Source: Granulosicoccus antarcticus IMCC3135 (GTDB lineage: Bacteria; Pseudomonadota; Gammaproteobacteria; Granulosicoccales; Granulosicoccaceae). Taken from it: DNA of 64,000 nt. Location: contig NZ_CP018632.1 in the NCBI RefSeq assembly GCF_002215215.1, positions 5,452,501 through 5,516,500 of the forward strand, written 5' to 3'. Below are positions 18,067 through 29,567 of the stretch, one piece after another (the stretch's first letter is position 1; each line of letters begins with the position of its first letter). Made by a program: the position numbers and the translations under genes. The notes under the pieces were generated by a model, which saw nothing but the letters and a program-made list of their open reading frames with translations, did no database searches and was not told where the DNA came from.

Positions 18067-18096
18067 ATTGTAGTGAGTTCCATCAGAACGTGCCAA
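18067..18096 (-). promoter_or_regulatory. Sigma-70-like promoter of acpP
   Basis: On the minus strand a -35 TTGGCA (18096-18091) and a -10 TACAAT (18072-18067) are 18 bp apart, about 50 bp upstream of the acpP start. The gap to fabG is 237 bp, enough for a separate promoter. It was assigned by eye. Confidence 0.5.
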
Positions 18097-18255
18097 CACT
18101 TACGCAAATTCTTCTTGTGACAATAAGGACTAGCTGAGGATAAACAACGCTGGAAGCGTCAAGCATTCCAGATACAGTGCCTGAATCCGCTGACGGACTC
18201 AACTATAAAACCAGGGGGCGGCGCGGCGTCTCTATTGATACGCTGACTCCCGGCA

Positions 18256-19008
18256 TCAGGTCATCACCATTCCACCATTCACGCTGATGGTCTGCCCAGT
18301 GATGTAGGAAGCGGCGGGAGAGGCCAGAAACAGGCAGGTTTGCGCTATATCTGACGGAGTTCCCAACCGGCCAAGAGCAATCTCGCCCTTTATTTTTTCC
18401 TTTTGATCTTCGGATAATGCATTCGTCATGTCGGACTCGATAAAACCCGGAGCAACTGCGTTGATCGTAATCGATCTGGAACCCAGTTCACGAGCCAGTG
18501 ATTTGGTCATGCCAAGCACGCCTGCTTTTGAGGCAGCATAATTAACCTGACCTGCGTTACCCGTAATACCGACAACTGAACTGATGTTGATGATACGACC
18601 GCCACGCGCCTTGACCATCGGCTTGATGACCAGTCTGCACAGTCGATAGACGCTGGTCAGATTGGTCGCGATGACCTCATCCCATTCACTGTCTTTCATG
18701 CGCATGAACAGATTATCGCGTGTGATTCCTGCATTATTCACCAGAATCGACACCGGACCATAGTTTGTGCCGATCTGACTGATCGCCTCCTCGGTCTGTG
18801 CGGCATCGGTCACATTCAGGCACAAACCCGTACCCTTGATACCAGCCTGCTCAAAGCGGGCGCTGATCGCTGCCGCGCCTTTTTCTGATGTCGCGGTGCC
18901 GATAACAGTAGCCCCGTGCGCGCCCAGAAGGTCGCTGATGGCGGCTCCGATACCCCGACTGGCGCCGGTTACCAGGGCTATCTGGTTTTCTAGAGTTGAT
19001 TCAGTCAT
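18256..19008 (-). CDS. fabG: 3-oxoacyl-ACP reductase
   Basis: FabG reduces 3-oxoacyl-ACP with NADPH. The 250-residue short-chain dehydrogenase has the cofactor motif TGASRGIG, NNAGIT and the catalytic YAASKAG. The C-terminus (YITGQTISVNGGMVM) is typical. The start at 19008 (MTESTLENQIAL) fits the family; the frame extends 27 codons upstream into fabD, which is not needed. The distance to the fabD stop is 40 bp. Confidence 0.94.
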   Translation of the reverse strand: MTESTLENQIALVTGASRGIGAAISDLLGAHGATVIGTATSEKGAAAISARFEQAGIKGTGLCLNVTDAAQTEEAISQIGTNYGPVSILVNNAGITRDNLFMRMKDSEWDEVIATNLTSVYRLCRLVIKPMVKARGGRIINISSVVGITGNAGQVNYAASKAGVLGMTKSLARELGSRSITINAVAPGFIESDMTNALSEDQKEKIKGEIALGRLGTPSDIAQTCLFLASPAASYITGQTISVNGGMVMT

Positions 19009-19048
19009 TGTCTGCTGTCTGGTTGACTTGGTTATTTTACTGCACCGC

Positions 19049-19996
19049 TCAAGCGGCAGTGACACCGACGGCTGCCAGCGCGGCCACAAGACCGGCTGTG
19101 GAGTCCACAGGCAAGGTGGTCAGGGAGCGATCAATGCGTTTGCCCAAACCTGTCAGAACTTTACCAGGACCTGCTTCGATGACTGTCGTTACACCGTGCA
19201 CATCCCTCAAAGCTTCAACTGTCCGAGTCCAATAAACGGGATTGTACACATGTGCCTTCAAATGACCGATCAGAGAATCCAGATCGTCAGCCGCACGGGC
19301 CGTGGCATTTTGCACCAATGGTGCAGACGGCTCGGAAAACGTCAGTGTATCCATGGTCTTGGCAAGCTCTTCGCCCGCATCACGCATCAGTGATGAATGA
19401 TTCGGCACGCTCACCGCCAGCATGAGAGCCTTGCGGCAACCTTGCTCACGTGCCAGTGCAACCGTTTTTTCCAATGCATCCAGATGCCCGGAAATGGCAA
19501 CCTGCCCCGGCGCGTTGAAATTGACCGCTTCACTGATACGCTCACCGCTAACCGAGGCGCACAGGTCAATGACAGCTTGATCATCCATACCGATCAATGC
19601 AGCCATGCCACCCTGACCTTCTGGTACCGCAGATGCCATCAGCTCTGCACGACGCTTGACCAGCGTCAGCCCATCAGCAAAGGACAAGATATCAGCGGCC
19701 ACCATTGCGGAAAATTCGCCCAGGCTGTGACCCGCGAAAACACTGGGGGTCGGCAGTCCTGATTCGCGCATGACACGCCAGATGGCAACCCCTGAGGTGA
19801 ACATCAGAGGTTGGGTGATACGAGTATCGCTCAAGGTCTCAGCAGGACCATTTTGCGCCAACTGCCACAAATCCTGACCGAGAACCTCCGATGCTTCTGC
19901 AAAGGTTGCCTGAATCGAACTGTATTCAGCTGCCAGCTCAGCCAGCATGCCAACACTTTGTGCACCTTGTCCCGGGAAAACAACAGCAAACGTCAC
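19049..19996 (-). CDS. fabD: Malonyl-CoA:ACP transacylase
   Basis: FabD loads malonyl groups on ACP. It carries FPGQGAQSVGML at the N-terminus and the active serine in the GHSLGEF motif. A GTG at 19996 with AAGGAG 6 bp upstream gives MTFAVVFPGQGAQ and was preferred over an ATG nine codons earlier. The length is about 315 residues. Many gammaproteobacteria have plsX and fabH upstream of fabD; here dapB lies upstream instead, 200 bp away. Confidence 0.94.
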   Translation of the reverse strand: MTFAVVFPGQGAQSVGMLAELAAEYSSIQATFAEASEVLGQDLWQLAQNGPAETLSDTRITQPLMFTSGVAIWRVMRESGLPTPSVFAGHSLGEFSAMVAADILSFADGLTLVKRRAELMASAVPEGQGGMAALIGMDDQAVIDLCASVSGERISEAVNFNAPGQVAISGHLDALEKTVALAREQGCRKALMLAVSVPNHSSLMRDAGEELAKTMDTLTFSEPSAPLVQNATARAADDLDSLIGHLKAHVYNPVYWTRTVEALRDVHGVTTVIEAGPGKVLTGLGKRIDRSLTTLPVDSTAGLVAALAAVGVTAA

Positions 19997-20196
19997 GACA
20001 CACTCCTTGAAATATATATCCACCGCTGCCCCCTCTCGGGTGCATGGATCTGCCTCTGATTACTTGCGCCGAACCCTGATAATAGCAATGCAGCAACAGG
20101 TATTGCCGGTGATTGTAATGGAATTGCGCTTCTAATCGTCAGAACATCATCGACAACCGTTTCGCAGCTGACCACCAGCTCGCCCGACAGCCTTTG

Positions 20197-21000
20197 TTAT
20201 TTTAATCCCAGCACGTCTGTCATGTCATACAGACCGGCGGGTCTGGAGTGTAGCCAGATCGCTCCACGTACGGCTCCCCGTGCAAATGTCATCCTGTCGG
20301 TCGCCTTGTGAGTGATCTCTATGCGCTCTCCATTACCGGCAAACAGAACCGTATGGTCGCCGATAATATCTCCCGCACGAATGGTCTCAAAACCGATAGT
20401 CTGGCTTTCGCGTGCACCGGTAATTCCTTCCCGACCGTAAACAGCACAACTGGCCAGATCCCGGCCCAGCGCATCGGCAACCACTTCACCCATCCGGATG
20501 GCGGTACCTGAGGGCGCATCCACCTTGTGCCGATGATGCGCTTCGATTATTTCCACATCATAGTCATCGCCAAGAGCACGTGCAGCCTGCTCCAACAATT
20601 TCAGTGTGACGGTGACACCGACGCTGTAGTTGGGAGCAAACAGGATAGCGCGCCTGCTCGCATGCTCGTGCAGCCGTTCCAGCTGTTCAGCTGAAAAGCC
20701 GGTTGTGCCTATGACAACACGAGTGGAATCATCCTCAAGTGCATCCAGCAGAGCCAGAGAAACGACCGGTGCCGTGAAATCGATGATCACATCACCGCCG
20801 CGTTCCAGCGCCTGAACATTATCGACAACACTGACACCACTGGCATCGCCACCCGACAACACACTGGTATCCAGGCCAATGCAAGCCTGTCCTGGCGCAT
20901 CGGCAGCGGCCCCGACTCTGGCACCTTCGCGTTCAGCAATAGCTGTCAGCAGTTGACGCCCCATGCGACCGGCAGCGCCGTTGACTGATAGAGAGATCAT
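20197..21000 (-). CDS. dapB: 4-hydroxy-tetrahydrodipicolinate reductase
   Basis: DapB acts in the lysine/diaminopimelate pathway. The 267-residue protein has the nucleotide-binding NGAAGRMGRQL at the N-terminus and the catalytic EAHHRHKVDAPSGTA signature. The start at 21000 gives the family N-terminus MISLSVNGAAGRMG; the frame reads 23 codons further back into ligA. It begins 7 bp after the ligA stop, so the two are probably in one transcript, an unusual neighbour for dapB. Confidence 0.94.
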   Translation of the reverse strand: MISLSVNGAAGRMGRQLLTAIAEREGARVGAAADAPGQACIGLDTSVLSGGDASGVSVVDNVQALERGGDVIIDFTAPVVSLALLDALEDDSTRVVIGTTGFSAEQLERLHEHASRRAILFAPNYSVGVTVTLKLLEQAARALGDDYDVEIIEAHHRHKVDAPSGTAIRMGEVVADALGRDLASCAVYGREGITGARESQTIGFETIRAGDIIGDHTVLFAGNGERIEITHKATDRMTFARGAVRGAIWLHSRPAGLYDMTDVLGLK

Positions 21001-21007
21001 TATTTTT

Positions 21008-23050
<2,043 letters not shown>

Positions 23051-24031
23051 TCAGGACGGAACAGTTCCGAAGTACTTTTGCCGATGCATGTACTCATAGA
23101 TGCCTTCACGCAAGTGCTGCACGGTCTGCTTTGTCAAGGTGCTGTGCTGCTCGTCCAGCACTGAACCACCCAACTCTCTGGCCATTTCATAGGCTTCACT
23201 GACGAGCACTTCAAAGGCAACATCAGCAGGAACCGGTCCTGGCAATTGCAGAATCATGGTAATTCCCGGCGTCTCGAAACTGCCCATGTCATTGATATCA
23301 AAAAAGCCTGGTTCGATCATCTTGGCAACCGAAAACACGGTGGTGCCCTCGTGCATCGAATGGAAGATATTCATATCGCCATAGTGGTAGCCACGACGTT
23401 CGAAGACATCCAGCAAATGATCACCCACCAGCAGAGATTCGGGTGGTGCGACCACATGCAGCATCACGATCTTGTTGGCATACTTCGGATCATCAACCGT
23501 CAGCTCATCCAGATCTGCAGGCTCCGATTGCGCAACCAACTTGCGTCGCTTGGGTGACAGCAGTTCGCCGAAGGCTTCAAATTTCTGGGTAAAGCTACTG
23601 AAGCCGGACAAGGCACCTTCGCCCTGACTACCCGTCGCATTCAATCCCTCGAACTCATAGTCATAATCAGGTGCCGGACCATGACTGAAGTCGTTGGGCG
23701 GCATACCGCTGGGCGGCATACCGCCCAGAGCAGCTCCGCCGGACTGCCCACCAGCGGTTGTACCCGGCCGTGCAAAATCGTCTGTCTCCTGAAAGCCCGG
23801 GTAGGCATCATCCAGTGCAGAATCGCCAAGCAAAGGATCATGATCGTCATTGCGATCCTGTTGCATGCCAGCATGCGCGCCCATGTCCATGCCCAGGTCA
23901 CTGTCGTCTGCCCGGAAGCCGCGACTGCGCGAGCCAACATTCTGGCGTTTCGGTTTGCCAGAGAAATACAGAAGCACCAATATGGCGACGCCTGCAGCTA
24001 TCAGGATCCAGCGTAGATTTTCCACAGGCAT
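23051..24031 (-). CDS. zipA: Cell division protein ZipA
   Basis: ZipA anchors FtsZ to the membrane at the septum and is found in Gammaproteobacteria. The 326-residue protein has an N-terminal membrane helix (WILIAAGVAILVLLYFSG), a basic segment, a long acidic/Gly/Pro-rich linker to about residue 180, and a C-terminal FtsZ-binding domain (IVMLHVVAPPESLLVGDHLLDVF, NIFHSMHEGTTVFSVAKMI). It lies between smc and ligA. Confidence 0.93.
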   Translation of the reverse strand: MPVENLRWILIAAGVAILVLLYFSGKPKRQNVGSRSRGFRADDSDLGMDMGAHAGMQQDRNDDHDPLLGDSALDDAYPGFQETDDFARPGTTAGGQSGGAALGGMPPSGMPPNDFSHGPAPDYDYEFEGLNATGSQGEGALSGFSSFTQKFEAFGELLSPKRRKLVAQSEPADLDELTVDDPKYANKIVMLHVVAPPESLLVGDHLLDVFERRGYHYGDMNIFHSMHEGTTVFSVAKMIEPGFFDINDMGSFETPGITMILQLPGPVPADVAFEVLVSEAYEMARELGGSVLDEQHSTLTKQTVQHLREGIYEYMHRQKYFGTVPS

Positions 24032-24101
24032 TACCTCGGTCGGAAAAGGTGTGACAACTTATAGAGATTCAGATATTCACGAAGCGCAGATGACAGTGCC
24101 A

Positions 24102-27100
24102 TCAGGCACCAACCATCTCGGCCGCTTCATGTACATCAACCGTTACCAGACGTGAGACGCCCGGCTCGTTCATGGTGACGCCCATTAATTGCTGCGCCAT
24201 CTCCATAGTTACTTTGTTATGGGTGATGAATATAAATTGTACACGCTCTGACATTTCTTTGACCAGTTCACAAAATCTACCCACGTTCGCATCATCCAGT
24301 GGTGCATCGACCTCATCCAGCATGCAAAACGGCGAAGGATTAAGCTCGAAGAAGGCAAAAACCAGGGCAACAGCTGTCAAAGCCTTCTCTCCACCAGACA
24401 GTAACTGAATGTTACTTACTCTTTTACCAGGAGGCTGTGCATTAACACTCACACCGGTACTCAGCAGGTCATCGCCGGTCATTTGTAGTGAACCATGCCC
24501 ACCTCCGAAGAGACGAGGGAAGAATTCCTCCACCTTGGCATTGACCTTGTCGAATGTATCCTTGAAGCGTGAACGGGTTTCGCGGTCGATCTTGGCGATG
24601 GCCCGCTCCAGGGTCGCCAGCGCTTCTGTGACATCCTGGTGTTGATCGTCCAGATATTGCTTGCGCTCACTCTGTTCCGCCAGTTCATCAATGGCCGCCA
24701 GATTAATGGGCCCGAGGCGCTGAATCTGCCGCTCAAGCCGTTCCAGTTCGGTTGCCCAATCCTGAATATTGGCCTCTTCTGTCAAACTCTCCAGTATGTC
24801 CATGACCTTATAGTCATGTTCGGCCAGTTGCTCATCCAGAGTTTTGAGTCGTACCAGCACTTCCTGCGCGGCCATACGCTCGCTCTGCACTTTTTCGCGC
24901 ATGCTCTGCGCCCTGGTATCGTGCCGTTGCCGAGCCTGTTCATGTTCGCGCAGTCGATGCTCGATACTGTCCAGTTGTTCACGTGCTGTACGCATCGCGT
25001 TATCGCTTGCCAGCTTACCGGCCAGATGCTGCTGCAACCCGGCTTCCAGCGCGACTAATGGATCTTCACCATCATCCTCACTGGTCAACATCGAGTTGAG
25101 CGCGCTCTGCCGCTCGCTCAGCTGACGAATCCGCTCCTGCATGCGCGTCAGATTCTTTTCAGTCGCAACCCGGGCACTGCGCATGGACTCCACGCGAATG
25201 GCCAGTTCCTGACCTGCGTCACGATCAGCATCTCGCTGTTCACGGGCCTGGCTCAAGGTGGCACGCAGCAGTTCGTGCTCTTCGCTGATTCGAGCCTTTT
25301 CCTGCTCCAGCTCTTCCAGCTGCTCAACCGCCTCCAGCTTGCGCTCCGCAGCATCTTCCAGCTGCAACACCTCTTGCTCCCGAGCCTGCTCGATCTCGGC
25401 CAACTCTTCATCCAGAGTCCGGGTGCGTCGCTCGCCTTGCTCCAGACGCTGTCGATCAGCGGCGATGGCAGAACTGACCTGTGAATGGTTTCTGACAGCA
25501 TCATTGAAAGCATGCAACTGCGTTTCACGACGGGTTTCCAGTTCATCCTGCTGCTGACTGAGCTCTGCCAGTTCGTCAGTGAGCTGTGCGGCTCGTATGT
25601 CCAGCTCTGCCAGCTCGGCCTTCAACTCGGTAATTTCAGTAGCCCGCAGCAGTACGCTGTCTTGCGCTTCGCCTCGTGCCACTCTGAGCCAGGAGGCACC
25701 CATCCAGAGCCCATCAGGTGTCACGACAGTTTCACCCGGCCCCAGGCTGGCCCGTATACGCAGCGCCTCGTTCAGATCTTGCGCCGCGTGAATGCCGGCC
25801 AGCAGATCCGATAAAGGCACAGAGCCCTGAACTTTACTTGCGAGCATGCTGCTTGCCGGTGTGCCGCCATCATTGGCGGCAGCGTTCACCAAGGTCAGCT
25901 GGGCCGCTGGCATATCCTGTAAACAACGTTCGATAATTTGATCGCCATCAACACAAACAGCCTCCAGATGAGGCCCGAGAACCAGCTCCACCGCGCGCTC
26001 CCAACCCGCGTCAGCCGTAATGGACTGGGCAAGGCGCGGCAGATCCTGTAAATCATGAGTATGCAGCCAACTGTCCTTGACGTTGCTGTCCGGCTCCAGG
26101 GCTGCCTGTTGCAACGCTTCCAATGAGGCCAGACGCCCCAGACCTGATTGCACACGAGAACGCGCCTGATCCAGTTGCTCGGAGCGCTGCCGAATCGACT
26201 CCTTTTGTATCTGTTGCTTCTCACTGGCGTGGCTCAGGGATTCCTGCAGCCGCTCCTCCTCTTCACTGGCTTCCATCTGCTGCTCGAGAGCCATCTCGAT
26301 TTTTTCGTGAAACGGTGTCAGATCCAGACTCTGGCGCTCTTCACGCAGTCGGTTCAGACGCGTGTCGGCATTGGCCAGGCTGCGCTCGAATTGTTCGATA
26401 CGAGAGCGTTCAACCTGCGCGGTCTGCGAAACATCTGAAAAACGACGGTTGAAGGTATCGTTGCGCGTCTGCCATTCCTGCAGCTCGGCTTCGGCACGCA
26501 GCAACAGCTCGGCAGAATGCTTCTGACTGTCCTTCAACAAATCGAACGCTGGCTGGTCGTTCTCAAGGGTTTCGGCGATTTCAGCAATACGAGCGGTGTC
26601 ATCACGCAGATGCGTCAGCGATTCTTCCAGTGACTTGTCAACATCGGCCAGCTCCCGGCTCTGCTGGTGACGCGTCTCGCGGGTGTGTTCGATGGTCTGC
26701 TCGATACGCGCCACCTCCCCACCAATGCGATAGAACTCGGCCTGTACCGTCGAAAAACTTTCGGACGCCTCAGTCTGCTGTGCACGAGCCAGCTCGATAG
26801 AGCTTTCCGCGGCCCTGAGCTCGGCAATAATAGCTTCCAGTTCTTTTTCCAGCTCACTCGTCTTGAGCGACTGCTGATCGCGAGATTTTTCGAAATCCAG
26901 GCGTCTGAGCACCAGCAATTCGCCGCGCTTCTGTCGCTCCTCCCCTTTCAATCGCTGATAGCGCTCTGCCGTACTGGCCTGGCGTTTCAGATGCGCCAAC
27001 TGCTTGTCGACTTCCTCGCGCAGATCATCCAATCTATCCAGGTTGTCACGGGTATGCCGGATACGTGTTTCTGTCTCCTTGCGCCGTTCCTTGTACTTGG

Positions 27101-27611
27101 ATATACCGGCAGCCTCCTCCAGATACACCCGCAACTCCTCAGGCTTCGCCTCGATCAGGCGAGAAATCATGCCCTGTTCGATAATGGCGTAACTGCGTGG
27201 CCCCAGACCCGTGCCCAGAAAAATGTCACGGATGTCGCGACGACGGCAGCGAACGTTATTCAGAGCATATTTGGACTGGCCATCACGCGAGACTTCCCGG
27301 CGGATGGATATTTCCGCATATTGCGAATATTCACCACCCAGCGAACCATCAGAGTTGTCGAATACCAGCTCAACCGAGGCATGACCCACCGGCTTTCGCG
27401 TACTCGATCCGACAAAGATGACGTCATCCATGGATTCGCCGCGCAAATGCTTGGCAGAGGACTCACCCATGACCCAGCGTACGGCATCGATGGTATTGGA
27501 CTTGCCGCAACCATTGGGACCGACAATACCAACCAGCTGACTGGGAAGTTTGATGTCGGTTGGATCAACGAAGGATTTGAATCCCGCAATCTTGATACGG
27601 CTCAGACGCAT
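24102..27611 (-). CDS. smc: Chromosome segregation protein SMC
   Basis: SMC forms the condensin core that compacts and separates chromosomes. From MRLSRIKIAGFKSF it has 1169 residues. It shows the Walker A motif GPNGCGKS (31-38), long coiled coils, a hinge around 510-650 (EAVCVDGDQIIERCLQDMP), a second coiled coil, and the C-terminal signature LLSGGEKALTAVAL with Walker B FCMLDEVDAPLDD. The frame reads a further 117 codons upstream, but these overlap the divergent cysZ gene and are not conserved. SMC rather than MukB fits a lineage outside the enterics. Confidence 0.96.
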   Translation of the reverse strand: MRLSRIKIAGFKSFVDPTDIKLPSQLVGIVGPNGCGKSNTIDAVRWVMGESSAKHLRGESMDDVIFVGSSTRKPVGHASVELVFDNSDGSLGGEYSQYAEISIRREVSRDGQSKYALNNVRCRRRDIRDIFLGTGLGPRSYAIIEQGMISRLIEAKPEELRVYLEEAAGISKYKERRKETETRIRHTRDNLDRLDDLREEVDKQLAHLKRQASTAERYQRLKGEERQKRGELLVLRRLDFEKSRDQQSLKTSELEKELEAIIAELRAAESSIELARAQQTEASESFSTVQAEFYRIGGEVARIEQTIEHTRETRHQQSRELADVDKSLEESLTHLRDDTARIAEIAETLENDQPAFDLLKDSQKHSAELLLRAEAELQEWQTRNDTFNRRFSDVSQTAQVERSRIEQFERSLANADTRLNRLREERQSLDLTPFHEKIEMALEQQMEASEEEERLQESLSHASEKQQIQKESIRQRSEQLDQARSRVQSGLGRLASLEALQQAALEPDSNVKDSWLHTHDLQDLPRLAQSITADAGWERAVELVLGPHLEAVCVDGDQIIERCLQDMPAAQLTLVNAAANDGGTPASSMLASKVQGSVPLSDLLAGIHAAQDLNEALRIRASLGPGETVVTPDGLWMGASWLRVARGEAQDSVLLRATEITELKAELAELDIRAAQLTDELAELSQQQDELETRRETQLHAFNDAVRNHSQVSSAIAADRQRLEQGERRTRTLDEELAEIEQAREQEVLQLEDAAERKLEAVEQLEELEQEKARISEEHELLRATLSQAREQRDADRDAGQELAIRVESMRSARVATEKNLTRMQERIRQLSERQSALNSMLTSEDDGEDPLVALEAGLQQHLAGKLASDNAMRTAREQLDSIEHRLREHEQARQRHDTRAQSMREKVQSERMAAQEVLVRLKTLDEQLAEHDYKVMDILESLTEEANIQDWATELERLERQIQRLGPINLAAIDELAEQSERKQYLDDQHQDVTEALATLERAIAKIDRETRSRFKDTFDKVNAKVEEFFPRLFGGGHGSLQMTGDDLLSTGVSVNAQPPGKRVSNIQLLSGGEKALTAVALVFAFFELNPSPFCMLDEVDAPLDDANVGRFCELVKEMSERVQFIFITHNKVTMEMAQQLMGVTMNEPGVSRLVTVDVHEAAEMVGA

Positions 27612-27749
27612 AGAGTTTAGAGCGTTTGTGGCATTGGGCCGTTGAGTTTGATGGTAGACACCGCAGATTCTGATGTCCGTCAGGGTAAGCAGCCATTGTA
27701 CTGTCTTTAACCCCCTCACAACAGCCTTGACAGCAGCTATGCTAAAACC

Positions 27750-28520
27750 ATGAAACCTATCGGATTTACAGAATCTCTTCGTTATCTGGCTGTCGGCTGG
27801 CGCCTCATGCGTACGCCGGGCCTGCGCCGCTTTGTATGGATGCCCCTGCTGATCAACCTGGCCGTGTTTGGTCTGCTTGGCTGGTGGCTCAATGCCTGGG
27901 CTAGTGAGTGGCTTGCTTCGTGGTCCGTATTCGCTCAGTTGAGCGATTGGTGGATTGTGCAAGCAGTGGAAACACTGTTGCGATGGCTGTTCACACTGGT
28001 ATTACTGTTCTCGATGTCTTTTCTGTTCACCTTGCTGGCGAACCTGATCGGCGCCCCATTCAACGGCTTGCTCGCTGAACGGGTGGAGGCGCATCTGACC
28101 GGTAATTACACACAGCCAGCTCCTTCGCTGGCAACACTGATCAGAAGCATCCCGCGACTCATGGGATCAGAACTATCAAAGCTGACCTACCTGATCGTGT
28201 GCATGATTCCGCTGATCATCATCCAGTTCATTCCCGTTATCAACCTGATCGCACCTCTCGTCGTATTCCTGTTCGGTGCCTGGATGTTTGCACTCGAGTA
28301 TATGGACTACCCACTGGGCAACCACGGCGCTTTGTTTCGCGATGTACGCAAGGTTCTTGGCAAGCGTCGTCGTGTGGCTTTCGGCTTCGGCTCGGGTGTT
28401 GCAGTATTGAGTACCATTCCCTTGATCAACCTGTTCATCATGCCTGTCGCTGTGGCCGGTGCAACCGCACTGTACGTGGACCACTTGCGTGATACCTACC
28501 CGGCAACCCCGACATCATGA
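27750..28520 (+). CDS. cysZ: CysZ-type sulfate transport membrane protein
   Basis: The 256-residue inner-membrane protein has four or more hydrophobic segments (about 27-50, 72-100, 145-175 and 205-235) and the family motif ANLIGAPFNGLLAERVE. The C-terminal region (FGFGSGVAVLSTIPLINLFIMPVAVAGATAL) is conserved in CysZ (EI24 superfamily). CysZ imports sulfate for cysteine synthesis. It is divergent from smc with 138 bp between them. Its stop overlaps the start of the peptidase gene by 4 bp. Confidence 0.88.
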   Translation: MKPIGFTESLRYLAVGWRLMRTPGLRRFVWMPLLINLAVFGLLGWWLNAWASEWLASWSVFAQLSDWWIVQAVETLLRWLFTLVLLFSMSFLFTLLANLIGAPFNGLLAERVEAHLTGNYTQPAPSLATLIRSIPRLMGSELSKLTYLIVCMIPLIIIQFIPVINLIAPLVVFLFGAWMFALEYMDYPLGNHGALFRDVRKVLGKRRRVAFGFGSGVAVLSTIPLINLFIMPVAVAGATALYVDHLRDTYPATPTS

Positions 28521-29410
28521 ACCACTACAGACTTTCCTCATCGTCATCCCGACCACTAACGGGCCTGACAGCCCTGTGGCTGTGCGCAAGTCTCTGGCTG
28601 GCCGGTATCACGGCAGCACAGGCCGACAACACCTTCATTGAAGCGTCTGCCGTTCCCGGAGGCATCGCCATTGTCGAACTGGGACCTGCCACCGACTCCC
28701 AACCCTCGGTTCGCTGGGGCAAGCGCACGATTGCAGTGATGGAATCGGCAGGTCAGCTTCAAGCCCTGGTCGGCATTCCCTTATCCACCGAGGCTGGTCC
28801 TCAGCAGCTGAGTATCGTCGATGCAGATGGCAGTACCCGCACTTTGACATTCACAGTCACGCCATTTCAGTATGAAGAACAACGACTGACCATCTCCAAC
28901 AAACGCCAGGTGAACCCGGCCCCTGTGGACATGGATCGCATCAATGCCGAGAACAAACGCTTGAAAGTGGTCAAGAGTTATCGCGCTGAACAACTGATTG
29001 CGGATTCATTCGACTGGCCACTGGCAGGGCCTGTCTCCAGCCCTTTCGGACTCAAGCGATTTTTCAATGACCAGCCACGTCGACCGCACGGCGGTATTGA
29101 CATTGCCGCCGCCGAAGGCACTCCTATACTGGCCCCTGCCGATGGACTGGTTATCGATACCGGCAACTACTTCTTCAATGGCAACAGCGTCTTCATTGAA
29201 CATGGCCTGGGACTGCAGACCTTTTACGCCCATATGAGCCGCATTGATGTGCAAGAGGGCGATCGTGTCAGTCGCGGCCAGCTCATTGGTGCTGTTGGCC
29301 AGACAGGACGCGTCACCGGCCCACACCTTCACTGGTCCGTCGGCTTGAATGGCACTTGGGTAAATCCATTACTGGTACTGCCAAGCGAAGCTCCGCCAGC
29401 AGTCAGGTAA
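28517..29410 (+). CDS. Secreted M23 (LytM) family metallopeptidase
   Basis: The 297-residue protein has an N-terminal signal peptide (about residues 15-36, ending near AAQADN) and a Sec-exported beta-rich domain. The C-terminal LytM domain has zinc ligands in RPHGGIDIA and HLHWSVGLNG. M23 enzymes cut peptide cross-bridges of peptidoglycan or activate amidases. All expected metal ligands appear present, so it may be active rather than a degenerate NlpD-type factor. It overlaps cysZ by ATGA. Confidence 0.88.
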   Translation: MNHYRLSSSSSRPLTGLTALWLCASLWLAGITAAQADNTFIEASAVPGGIAIVELGPATDSQPSVRWGKRTIAVMESAGQLQALVGIPLSTEAGPQQLSIVDADGSTRTLTFTVTPFQYEEQRLTISNKRQVNPAPVDMDRINAENKRLKVVKSYRAEQLIADSFDWPLAGPVSSPFGLKRFFNDQPRRPHGGIDIAAAEGTPILAPADGLVIDTGNYFFNGNSVFIEHGLGLQTFYAHMSRIDVQEGDRVSRGQLIGAVGQTGRVTGPHLHWSVGLNGTWVNPLLVLPSEAPPAVR

Positions 29411-29499
29411 CGCAGGTTAATCACTGCCTCGATAAACCGCTGGAAGTCTACGCGGCAGTCAACTTGCTGCCGCGCAGATCGTCAGGAAATCTGCCAAGC

Positions 29500-29567
29500 A
29501 ATAACCTGACATCTGAAACATGCCAGGTTATTTGCCTTAACGCCTGGCCTTAACGTTTGTCTTAACG
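29500..29567. repeat. Inverted repeat and CTTAACG triplet between convergent genes
   Basis: AATAACCTG (29500-29508) and CAGGTTATT (29524-29532) can form a 9-bp stem after the peptidase gene. Then CTTAACG occurs at 29536-29542, 29549-29555 and 29561-29567. The third copy contains the end of der on the minus strand (AAGCGTTAA, Lys-Arg-stop), so the others look like short duplications of the der terminus. The hairpin probably serves as a bidirectional terminator. Confidence 0.45.

Noticed and set aside
26667-27620. Long open frame (317 codons) opposite smc
   Set aside because: Antisense to conserved SMC coding sequence and without domain or start-site support.
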